Assembly (NCBI GenBank): GCA_028281215.1
Contig: JANQKH010000276.1
Span: 1 to 6,946, forward strand
Reading direction: 5' to 3'
DNA from: Phycisphaeraceae bacterium
GTDB taxonomy: Bacteria > Planctomycetota > Phycisphaerae > Phycisphaerales > Phycisphaeraceae
DNA length: 6,946 nt
Shown: one piece after another, positions 1-5,984 of the stretch
Layout: each line of letters begins with the position of its first letter
Numbering within the stretch: the first letter of the stretch is position 1
Program-made: the position numbers and the translations under genes
The notes under the pieces: generated by a model
Told to the model about the DNA's origin: nothing
The model's input: the letters and a program-made list of their open reading frames with translations, nothing else
Database searches by the model: none

Positions 1-150
1 CAGATCGGCTTCGATCGTCAGCTTTTCACGCAGCGATTCAAAGGCCTTCTGCACATTGACCACCGCGACGGTGGAGCGTTGAGCGTGAACCCCGCCGGCA
101 AACAGGGCGGTGACGACGGCGGCGAGCAGCACATTGCGAGAGCGAGTCAT
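1..150 (-). CDS. OmpH/Skp-family periplasmic chaperone, N-terminal part (runs off the left edge)
   Basis: The minus strand reads from ATG at 150 to the window edge with no stop, giving the first 50 residues. Residues 1-24 form a clear Sec signal peptide: a basic start (MTRSRN), a hydrophobic stretch of Leu, Ala and Val, and a likely signal-peptidase site after GGVHA. The mature part opens STVAVVNVQKAFESL, which fits the first strand of OmpH/Skp proteins, where a short hydrophobic strand with V-x-V-Q-K-x-F precedes a long coiled-coil helix. Skp is a trimeric periplasmic holdase that carries unfolded outer-membrane proteins. A GGAG ribosome site lies at 160-163, 9 bases before the ATG, and supports this start. 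Only about a quarter of the gene is visible, so the family call rests on the signal peptide plus one motif. Another coiled-coil exported protein remains possible. Confidence 0.7.
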   Translation of the reverse strand, partial: MTRSRNVLLAAVVTALFAGGVHAQRSTVAVVNVQKAFESLREKLTIEADL

Positions 151-331
151 TTCAAAGGTCTCCAAGGGGTTGGCCAGCGGGCTGGTGTTTGTGACAATTC
201 GAATGTCCCGCGGCGAAACTCTTTTCGATCAGCGGGGGTGTGTTCTAACCACATCGGGCGTCGGACGCAAAATCTCCACCGCCGTTCAGGAGTCAATACC
301 CGCATCGGGCGTTGAGGTTCGCTGGATGGCG

Positions 332-359
332 ATATTATTCGGATTTTTCTCTTTGCCAA
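332..359 (-). promoter_or_regulatory. Candidate sigma-70-type promoter for the OmpH-like gene
   Basis: Read on the minus strand, TTGGCA (354-359) and TAATAT (332-337) are separated by 16 bases in an AT-rich patch. They lie about 180 bases upstream of the start at 150. Both hexamers match the housekeeping consensus well, and the orientation fits the downstream gene. The leader would be long (about 170 nt). Promoter consensus is loosely known in planctomycetes, so this is only a plausible site. Confidence 0.35.
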
Positions 360-471
360 TCAGCCTGTTGCTGAATGGGTACTGTGTTCCAGCCCTGCGT
401 AGTTTCAGGGCATCGGCTTCTTCGTCAAGTCCGGGCAATACTCGAAGATGCTGATTCGCGTGCCGCTAGGC

Positions 472-639
472 TCATTTCAACAACCAATGCAATATTGGTG
501 TCCGTTCCGATATGCAGGTTTGGTTATGTTGTTTGGTGGCGGTTGCCGTTCCACCCTGTTCACAGTCAGCAAGGCAGATCACCGTGCATGTGATGACCGT
601 CGCCAGAAAGCGTGCGTCCGAAGTAAAGATGATGTCCAC
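472..639 (-). CDS. Doubtful 55-aa reading frame with a lipoprotein-like hydrophobic segment
   Basis: A GTG at 639 starts 6 bases after the stop of the HEAT lipoprotein gene and opens a 55-residue frame ending in TGA at 472. Near its N terminus the segment FLATVITCTVICLADC resembles an exported or lipoprotein leader, followed by the polar EQGGTATATK. The putative lipobox LADC has Asp just before Cys, which is not normally cleaved by the lipoprotein signal peptidase. No good ribosome site precedes the GTG. The tight spacing could mean coupling to the upstream gene, but the frame may equally be chance. I recognise no family. It is listed so that the stretch 151-645 is not called empty without comment; the rest of that stretch shows only the leader of the OmpH-like gene and a small GCCCTG/CAGGGC hairpin at 392-411 with no T-tract. 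Confidence 0.2.
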   Translation of the reverse strand: MDIIFTSDARFLATVITCTVICLADCEQGGTATATKQHNQTCISERTPILHWLLK

Positions 640-645
640 TCACTT

Positions 646-1479
646 TCAAGACTTCGACTGCGCATCACTCGAAGGTCCGTCATCCAGTCCCGCGGGCTTG
701 CGCGGTTCCTGTTTCTCGCGTTCTTTCCAGAATTGCATGCGTTGGATGAGGCTCGGCCGGCGCTCGAACGGCGTCCAGGTGTATTCACGCTTTTCGGCAA
801 ACAGGTTGTCTTTGTGTTCGTCGGCCCAAGTGATCCATCTCGATGGGTTGGAACCGAGGTTGTGGCCGGTCAGCGTAGCCAGCGAATCGCGCGCTGCGGC
901 GACCACACCAAAGTCGTTGTCATTCAACGCGTTGACCAGCGCTTCGAAAGCGTACTCGGTTGCATACTGACCCATGGCGGCGGCGCACGCTTGCCGCACG
1001 TCGGCCTCGGTTTCGTTCTCGGCGCGCATGCTTTTGCTCAACGGCACGATGGCGTCTTTGTGATGCAACTTCTGAAGCGCCTTGGCCGCCTCCCAGCGCA
1101 CGATGTCGGATGGACCTTCGAGCAGGGGAATTACTTTCAACGCGCCATCGGCGGTGCCGTGCAAACCCAGCGCCTGTACAGCCACGGCGCGGACGGTGGC
1201 GTCGCGATCGGTGATGAGTGTGCGGTAGGTGCGCACATAAAGTTCATCACCGCCGAAGTCGGACGCCGCCAGCGCCGCCAGGCCGTGCCGGCGCTTGTCA
1301 GGATCGAACGGATTAAACGTCTGCCGCACGACCTCCCGGGGCGTTTCCGGTTTGAGTGAATCGACCACCGAGGCAATAGGGTTTTTATTGCATCCGGTCA
1401 GGCTGAACAACACCAAACAACCGAAGGCAGCGAACACGATGGGGAGAGCGGCAGGTTGGGCAAGCGTGATGCGTTTCAT
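646..1479 (-). CDS. HEAT-repeat lipoprotein
   Basis: A 277-residue protein. Residues 1-30 are a lipoprotein signal: basic N terminus (MKR), hydrophobic core (IVFAAFGCLVLF), then the lipobox LTGC with the lipidated Cys at position 30. After a short linker, residues about 60-205 hold tandem helical repeats of HEAT / PBS-lyase type, seen in the recurring D-x-x-V-R-x-x-A-x-x-A-L-G pattern: DRDATVRAVAVQALG at 91-105, SDIVRWEAAKALQKL at 124-138, ADVRQACAAAMG at 159-170 and FGVVAAARDSLATLTG at 190-205. Such repeats form a solenoid scaffold for protein contacts; no catalytic residues are expected. A Trp-rich stretch (SRWITWADEH, EYTWTPF) and a charged, proline-containing tail follow. The protein is probably anchored to a membrane facing the periplasm. 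The start is the only ATG placing the signal peptide correctly, although no strong ribosome site precedes it. It diverges from the zinc-ribbon gene, sharing an intergenic region of roughly 100 bases. The partner is unknown. Confidence 0.8.
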   Translation of the reverse strand: MKRITLAQPAALPIVFAAFGCLVLFSLTGCNKNPIASVVDSLKPETPREVVRQTFNPFDPDKRRHGLAALAASDFGGDELYVRTYRTLITDRDATVRAVAVQALGLHGTADGALKVIPLLEGPSDIVRWEAAKALQKLHHKDAIVPLSKSMRAENETEADVRQACAAAMGQYATEYAFEALVNALNDNDFGVVAAARDSLATLTGHNLGSNPSRWITWADEHKDNLFAEKREYTWTPFERRPSLIQRMQFWKEREKQEPRKPAGLDDGPSSDAQSKS

Positions 1480-1575
1480 GATGCAACAGTTTATCGGCTG
1501 ATTGTGAAATCTGCACGCAATGATGGGCTGGCTCTATCCTTGCCGCCGAAGGGCGATTTGACCTACCCTCTGGGC

Positions 1576-2049
1576 GTGGAAGATGCCAATCGACGTTTCT
1601 GTCTCGACTGCCGATACCCGCTGGTCGGGTTGCGCGACACCCGTTGCCCCGAGTGCGGTCGACTGTTCGACCCCAACGATCCTGAATCCTATAGCGTCGA
1701 TGTCGGCGGTTTGGTTCGGTTGTTCACCGGTCAAAGTGATCAGGCGCATTTGCTCAAGGACATTCTTCAGGACGCTGGTATCAAGGCCGTGGTGTTGGGC
1801 GATGCGCTGGACGTGACGCATGGGTTTCTTCCCGGAATGCACGGCACGCTGCCGGCGGTGTGGGTTGGCGGTCATGACTTGGAACGCGCCACGCCGATCG
1901 CCGAAGAATTTGCCGCGACTCGCCATGAAGGCTTGGCGCCAGTCGGCGCGCCGTGGGTCTGTCCCGCGTGCGAGGAACCGATGGAAGGGCAGTTCACCAC
2001 CTGCTGGTCGTGCGGCGCGGATCGGCCAGACGATGTCGCGGAAGCGTGA
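1576..2049 (+). CDS. Double zinc-ribbon protein with DUF2007-like central domain
   Basis: From GTG 1576 the product is 157 aa. The N-terminal zinc ribbon has Cys 9, 12, 24 and 27 in the form CLDC...CPECG, followed by LFDPNDP, a style very common in planctomycete small proteins. Residues about 44-110 (VGGLVRLFTGQSDQAHLLKDILQDAGIKAVVLGD) fit the DUF2007 fold, a small ACT-like alpha/beta domain described as a putative signal-transducing protein with no proven ligand. A second ribbon at the C terminus has Cys 129, 132, 143 and 146 (CPAC...CWSC). It is soluble, with no signal peptide. The frame is open back to a TTG at 1456, which would overlap the divergent lipoprotein gene. I prefer GTG 1576 because it places the first Cys pair near the N terminus as in relatives and leaves a divergent promoter region; no good ribosome site settles it. 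The gene precedes ndk by 96 bases and may be cotranscribed with it. Confidence 0.75.
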   Translation: MEDANRRFCLDCRYPLVGLRDTRCPECGRLFDPNDPESYSVDVGGLVRLFTGQSDQAHLLKDILQDAGIKAVVLGDALDVTHGFLPGMHGTLPAVWVGGHDLERATPIAEEFAATRHEGLAPVGAPWVCPACEEPMEGQFTTCWSCGADRPDDVAEA

Positions 2050-2145
2050 ATCACGGATTTGCACTCGACCGTCGGATCAGGGATAACACCCGCCCCGTTG
2101 ATTTCCCGACCACGCATAAGGTAAGCCTAAGAAGGACATGACACC

Positions 2146-2616
2146 ATGGAAACGACCCTGATCATTCTCAAGCCCGACGCGGTGCAGCGCGGTCTGATGG
2201 GCCGAATCATCTCGCGCTTTGTAGAAAAGGGCCTGCAAATCGTCGGCGCCAAGTTCATGCAGATCACGCAGAAGATCGCGGAGAAGCACTACGCCGATCA
2301 CGTGGGCAAACCGTTCTATGAAAGCCTCGTCCGATTCATGACCAGTTCACCCGTGCTGGTGCTGGCGATCCGTGGTGTCGGTGCGATTGCCATCTGCCGC
2401 AAAATGATGGGTGCAACCTTCGGCTCCAACGCCGAGCCGGGCACCATCCGCGGCGACTTCGGTGTGAGCAACTCCTTCAATCTCATCCACGGCTCCGACA
2501 GCCCCGAAGCAGCGCAAAAAGAACTGGGTATCTTCTTCGCCGACGGCGAAATCATCGACCACGACCGGTCGATTGAGCCGTGGGTGTATGACATGACGGG
2601 CGGCGAGCCCGAGTAG
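2146..2616 (+). CDS. ndk: Nucleoside diphosphate kinase
   Basis: This 156-aa cytoplasmic enzyme transfers the terminal phosphate of ATP to other nucleoside diphosphates through a phosphohistidine, balancing NTP and dNTP pools. The family signature is complete: the N-terminal strand TLIILKPDAVQRG with its nucleotide-binding Lys 9, the GKPFYESLVRFMTSSPV region at 54-70, MMGAT...AEPGTIRGDFG at 87-106, and NLIHGSDS at 112-119, where His 115 is the catalytic phosphate carrier. The length is slightly above the usual 135-150 aa because of a C-terminal extension (SIEPWVYDMTGGEPE). The start is supported by GAAGGA at 2131-2136, 9 bases upstream of the ATG. A weak promoter-like pair (TTGCAC from 2059, GATAAC from 2082) lies in the 96-base gap, so the gene may have its own promoter or be read through from the zinc-ribbon gene. 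It converges on the VioB-like operon with only 38 bases between stops and no obvious T-tailed terminator. Confidence 0.97.
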   Translation: METTLIILKPDAVQRGLMGRIISRFVEKGLQIVGAKFMQITQKIAEKHYADHVGKPFYESLVRFMTSSPVLVLAIRGVGAIAICRKMMGATFGSNAEPGTIRGDFGVSNSFNLIHGSDSPEAAQKELGIFFADGEIIDHDRSIEPWVYDMTGGEPE

Positions 2617-2654
2617 TGTTTTCCAGTGGTCGGTTCAATACGCTTGACGCTGAA

Positions 2655-3728
2655 CTAGTCATTCAAAGTCTGGTACTCAAAACAGAGTCCGGTGGCGATT
2701 GACGGATCCGAATCGCCATCGCGCAGTTCTGCCGGTGTCTGCAACGCTTGATGGGCCAGCAGGCGCATTTCATACATCAGTCCCATGGCATGATCGAGAT
2801 GCGAAGCATCATCGTTGAAGGTCCGGTGCAGACTCTTCAACAGTTTGGTGTACGCATAGCTGAACTGTGTTGCTATCCGTCGGGACAAGCTGCCCTCACG
2901 GTACTTGTCCAGCTTCGGATCATCATCCATGTTCCAGACGTCGTCGGTCTTGAGAACAACGGGGTCGCCACCATACGCATACGGTGGGTCAGCACCGGGT
3001 TTTTCGATCAACTCTCGCCCGGTGACGATTTGCTCGAAGCGGTAGTAGTGTGCGGGCTGACCGTCGGTGTCAAAGGGATTCGTGCTCGTGCCTTCCCCTT
3101 GATCCACAATCACTCCGATACCTTTGACGGCACTGGCCACGTTGGTGATCGGAAACATCTCATCTGGGTCAGTAAACCATTTTGTGGGAACGACCTGTCT
3201 TGAAGGATCGCCCCGAAACACAGCGTCTCCAAGCTCTTCCAGTTTCCGGGCCAGAAAGAAATAGAACGCCCCGATCGTGTCGAATTCCGGTGGCGTCTCG
3301 TCGACCTCGGAGAGACTTTCGATCACGGGAATGTCGATGGGGTCGTCTGGTTCTTCAATCTTCATGAACACGTCGCGCACCTGCTCAACGGAGCATTTGC
3401 GCAACCGGACCTGGAACCCATCGCCGATCCCCATAGGAAGGCCTTGCGGATAGTCTGGAACGAATTCCGGTGCGTCGATGGAAGGTGAGCCGCCTAACGC
3501 AAGGAGTAAATTTGATGCAATCGTCAGGTGAAGCATCTCTTCAATCGCGACAGAACGGAGAATCTTGGCGATCTTGTCGTTCGTTCCGGGTTTCAGGCTG
3601 AAGAAAGCACAAAGATACGGTGGGATCGTTGCGTGTTCGAGCTCGATTGCTGTTTGGACCAATGGCAACAAGTCATCGACATGATCCGCTTCGCGCACCC
3701 GTTCGACGTATGCAGGTTGTATTTTCAT
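2655..3728 (-). CDS. VioB-type ferritin-like domain protein (C-terminal half of a split VioB/RebD-like enzyme)
   Basis: A 357-aa soluble protein resembling the C-terminal ferritin-like domain of VioB (imine dimer synthase of violacein synthesis) and the related chromopyrrolate synthases RebD/StaD. Helix 1 (about 18-45) carries LVQTAIELEHATIPPYLCAF, comparable to LRKAVDLELSVMLQYLYA in VioB, with candidate ligand Glu 29 or Glu 31. Helix 2 (52-79) carries the ExxH motif IEEMLHLTIASNLLLALGG (Glu 64, His 67), comparable to HEEMIHYLVVNNLLMALG. A segment at 204-235 with VDQGEG and HYYRFEQI matches VTDQGEG...HFQRLREM in VioB. TIGAFYFFLARKLEEL (151-166) is the likely third helix, and MYEMRLLAHQALQTP (318-332) the fourth. 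The C terminus ATGLCFEY is also family-like. Translation is probably coupled to the upstream gene: the ATG overlaps its TGA (ATGA), with a GGGGAG ribosome site at 3735-3740, 6 bases upstream. The VioB comparison is from memory; the substrate is unknown. Confidence 0.8.
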   Translation of the reverse strand: MKIQPAYVERVREADHVDDLLPLVQTAIELEHATIPPYLCAFFSLKPGTNDKIAKILRSVAIEEMLHLTIASNLLLALGGSPSIDAPEFVPDYPQGLPMGIGDGFQVRLRKCSVEQVRDVFMKIEEPDDPIDIPVIESLSEVDETPPEFDTIGAFYFFLARKLEELGDAVFRGDPSRQVVPTKWFTDPDEMFPITNVASAVKGIGVIVDQGEGTSTNPFDTDGQPAHYYRFEQIVTGRELIEKPGADPPYAYGGDPVVLKTDDVWNMDDDPKLDKYREGSLSRRIATQFSYAYTKLLKSLHRTFNDDASHLDHAMGLMYEMRLLAHQALQTPAELRDGDSDPSIATGLCFEYQTLND

Positions 3729-5722
3729 GACCGGCTCCCCAGTTGTGATAGGATCGCGTCGCGCATCGCAGGAATTTTTCCATCGTTTGAATCGCCGAGA
3801 TTCTGAATCAACGTTTCGGTATCAGCAGGCGGCAAGCCGGACCGGGTGGATTCGATTCCAGGAGGAGGCACGTTGTCCGCATTTGAAACGTGTGCCGCAA
3901 CCGATTGGGGAACGGCCTCGTCCTCCGGAAGGAACTGTTGCAGCCAGTTCAAAACCGCTTGACGCTTACCCTCGGATAGGTCGCGAGTGACCGGCATGTG
4001 GTTGGGGTCTTCGATGGGCAGGGACATCGCAAACACCATAAGACGGGCATTCTGTTTCAGAATGTCAGGGTCGGAAAAGCTGAACAACCCTTTGCTCATG
4101 ATGGGGTACAGATTTCCGAACTGGATCAGGATCGGTGCGATGTCTGTTTCCCAGTCGGGCGATTCAGGTGGTTCGTAGGCATCTCGTACATGGAGCGTGA
4201 TGTGATCAAAAAGTGGCGAATCGGAAACGCCATCCACTCTGATGTTGTAATCGACTTTGTAGATTTGCCCGTCAATGTAATCCCGTACGCCGGCGGGATT
4301 GCCGGCATGCAACTGAGTTTCGGCAAGGCCGTCGGAATTGGTTACCAGTTGGTTTTGGAATCGAACGAGATCAACCGGCACACCGATATCTGGAATCGAG
4401 GCGGTGGGTGGATCGGGTGCGGTTGGATCAGAACCTCCGGAGTCGCTTTCACGGCCGCGCGCCGTGCATTCAATCGGTAGATCGGCGATCCGTTGACCCC
4501 GGCGTGCGGCGAAAAGACGGATATCAATGGGGACGAAACCATCTTTATGGCCGTCCACGCGATGGATGAAGTCGTCCGCCCGCACGAACAGTCCCCCGAT
4601 CGATTCGCGCATCACCACGACCCACTGATCCGGATTGGCTGGATTGGGGACAATCAATGCAAGCGGATGGGTTGAAGCCAACTGTCGCGCCTCGTCGGTC
4701 AGCGGAAAGTCGACGAGCCCTGCTGTCTTTGTCAACCAGTCGGGATCACGATAGGGCACTTGACCAAGTTCAAGGTACTGATCCGCCGTGATAAGTGCAC
4801 CCTCTGCAATACCTGCACGAACCTGACCGGCGCCGCCTGTGATATTCTCTTCCACATCGGGCTCGCGGAGGACGACCACCTTAAGGTCACCAAGGTTCCT
4901 CATCGAACCATCCAATTCGAACGGCCAGGCATTTGAAAGGTCCACGCTCAGTTGGCGGTGCAGATCAGCATCGAAGTAGCCGATGCCAAATTGGTTGACG
5001 AACGGTGTCAGGATTCGTCCGGAAGCATCTCTAGGCCATACGGGTGAAAACCGTCGTCCCAGCAGAAAGCCGTGTGGTTCCCCCTCAAGCCAAGGTCCGA
5101 TCGATCCTGCGACCAAGCCGTATGTCACACGAGTGGAATAACCATACGTCAAGAGGTTGATCGAAAGCCGATGGCCGTTGGCCTCAGATAACTCGCGTAG
5201 AGCGGTAAGAACAGGTGAGTTTTGCGCTTCGGCCGCAAATGCCACGTTGGTAAGGACGGATGTAAACTTGCCGGAAGGTGGAACGCCGCGGGGGCCGCGC
5301 GCAAAATTGATATCGCGAAACGATGCCGGCCGAAAGTCCGCTCGCATGTATTCGACTTTGCCGTCGGTCAACACAACGCGCATGCCCCAGATCGCTGACG
5401 CCATCTGAAACTGCGGGTCCAGATCGACCAGTTTGGCCGCAGGCCGTTCGGACTGTGAATTCAAACGGAGATCGACCGCGGGATCGTCAGTCACCGTGCC
5501 GGATTCATTCAACGCTTGCTGGACTGAAACATCCACCAATCGAAAGGCGCCCGTGCCATCGGGATTCCACCAGCCGTTGAATGGGCCCTCCCTTTCCTGA
5601 GGCAACTGGAAGCGTGATTCGAATGTTTTGTTGTCGTAGTGCCTGACATCATTGTTCACAGTTGAAACATCGGCCTGGAATCGGCCGGAGAACGTTAAAC
5701 GCGGTATGGAACAGTAACTCAC
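3725..5722 (-). CDS. VioB-like N-terminal domain protein (partner subunit of the ferritin-like protein)
   Basis: A 665-aa cytoplasmic protein (no signal peptide or membrane segment) resembling the N-terminal two thirds of VioB. The opening MSYCSIPRLTFSGRFQAD aligns by eye with MSILDFPRIHFRGWARVN of VioB. LDPQFQMASAIWGMRVVL lies at 101-118. The strongest match is at 536-595: NLYPIMSKGLFSFSDP, then NARLM and MPVTRDLSEGKRQAVLNWL, corresponding to YPFMSDKVFSLAD, YARLM and MPSTRELSMPKARLFLKYL just before the ferritin-like domain of VioB. Residues about 424-448 form a Ser/Gly/Pro/Asp linker, and 450-515 resemble an Ig-like beta segment. The last 60 residues (Pro/Asp-rich, then a short helix) have no VioB counterpart that I know. 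The frame is open to a GTG at 5752, but GTG 5722 has GGAGGG 6 bases upstream and gives the family N terminus, so it is preferred. The product probably forms a complex with the ferritin-like protein encoded immediately downstream. Confidence 0.75.
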   Translation of the reverse strand: MSYCSIPRLTFSGRFQADVSTVNNDVRHYDNKTFESRFQLPQEREGPFNGWWNPDGTGAFRLVDVSVQQALNESGTVTDDPAVDLRLNSQSERPAAKLVDLDPQFQMASAIWGMRVVLTDGKVEYMRADFRPASFRDINFARGPRGVPPSGKFTSVLTNVAFAAEAQNSPVLTALRELSEANGHRLSINLLTYGYSTRVTYGLVAGSIGPWLEGEPHGFLLGRRFSPVWPRDASGRILTPFVNQFGIGYFDADLHRQLSVDLSNAWPFELDGSMRNLGDLKVVVLREPDVEENITGGAGQVRAGIAEGALITADQYLELGQVPYRDPDWLTKTAGLVDFPLTDEARQLASTHPLALIVPNPANPDQWVVVMRESIGGLFVRADDFIHRVDGHKDGFVPIDIRLFAARRGQRIADLPIECTARGRESDSGGSDPTAPDPPTASIPDIGVPVDLVRFQNQLVTNSDGLAETQLHAGNPAGVRDYIDGQIYKVDYNIRVDGVSDSPLFDHITLHVRDAYEPPESPDWETDIAPILIQFGNLYPIMSKGLFSFSDPDILKQNARLMVFAMSLPIEDPNHMPVTRDLSEGKRQAVLNWLQQFLPEDEAVPQSVAAHVSNADNVPPPGIESTRSGLPPADTETLIQNLGDSNDGKIPAMRDAILSQLGSRS

Positions 5723-5728
5723 GACATG

Positions 5729-5734
5729 CCCTCC
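5729..5734 (-). promoter_or_regulatory. Ribosome binding site that decides the VioB-like start
   Basis: GGAGGG on the minus strand sits exactly 6 bases before GTG 5722. The longer alternative GTG at 5752 has no comparable site, and this ribosome site would fall inside its coding sequence. This fixes the start of the 665-aa protein. Confidence 0.7.
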
Positions 5735-5763
5735 AGATCGTCTATTCGTCACCTACTGGGTTT

Positions 5764-5800
5764 AAGCAAATATATGCAATCTAATAGAGACTAACAGAAA
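5764..5800 (-). promoter_or_regulatory. AT-rich candidate promoter region of the VioB-like operon
   Basis: The stretch just upstream of the operon is clearly AT-rich compared with its surroundings. On the minus strand it contains TATATT at 5769-5774 as a possible -10 box about 50 bases before the start codon, inside a near-palindrome GCATATATTTGC. The hexamer 17 bases upstream (CTGTTA) is a poor -35. An activator-dependent or non-housekeeping promoter would fit equally well. There is no further evidence. Confidence 0.25.
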
Positions 5801-5925
5801 ACACATCACCGAATTGCGTCCGCCCGGAAGTTTGTATCGTGAAACCCGCGCGCAATGAAAACGCTGGTGGGTGTGTTGCCCGTCGGCGTCGAATTCATAA
5901 GTCTTAGAATCTCAATCGGTTGCAA

Positions 5926-5981
5926 TCGGGGTGATAGGATTTGAACCTACGATCTCTTCGTCCCGAAGCAGAACACGCCCG
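5926..5981 (-). pseudogene. tRNA-Pro(CGG)-like element lacking the D arm
   Basis: Read on the minus strand, the 3' part is a standard bacterial tRNA-Pro: anticodon loop bases TTCGGGA (5967-5961, anticodon CGG), stem CGAAG, variable loop AGATC, T arm GTAGG-TTCAAAT-CCTAT (5950-5934), acceptor strand CACCCCG and discriminator A at 5926. CCA is not encoded. At the 5' side, CGGGCGTG (5981-5974) pairs with all seven bases of the acceptor strand if one C (5977) is bulged. Between acceptor and anticodon arm there are only five bases (TTCTG), so the D arm is missing. The anticodon stem CTTCG/CGAAG closes on just GGA, as if one unit of a normal TTCG-TTCG tandem had been lost. At 56 nt instead of about 76 it should not decode. 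It is most likely a decayed tRNA gene; a structural tRNA-like element or a phage/island attachment remnant are alternatives. Confidence 0.6.
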
Positions 5982-5984
5982 ATT

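Noticed and set aside
392..411. Hairpin GCCCTG / CAGGGC as a terminator of the lipoprotein gene
   Set aside because: Only six base pairs with an 8-base loop and no T-tract on either side; too weak to call.
448..1359. Long plus-strand open frame of about 300 codons opposite the HEAT lipoprotein
   Set aside because: It is antisense to a gene with a clear lipobox and HEAT repeats, shows no domain of its own, and is the usual mirror frame of a GC-rich coding region.
2617..2654. Bidirectional terminator between ndk and the VioB-like operon
   Set aside because: Only a 5-base inverted repeat (GTTCA/TGAAC) and no T-run are visible in the 38 bases between the stops.
2748..3203. Plus-strand open frame of 151 codons opposite the ferritin-like gene
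   Set aside because: The opposite strand carries a recognisable family with metal-ligand motifs; this frame has no recognisable feature.
5926..5981. tmRNA tRNA-like domain
   Set aside because: The variable loop and CGG anticodon-loop bases are typical of tRNA-Pro, and no tag-reading frame or tmRNA pseudoknot region surrounds it.
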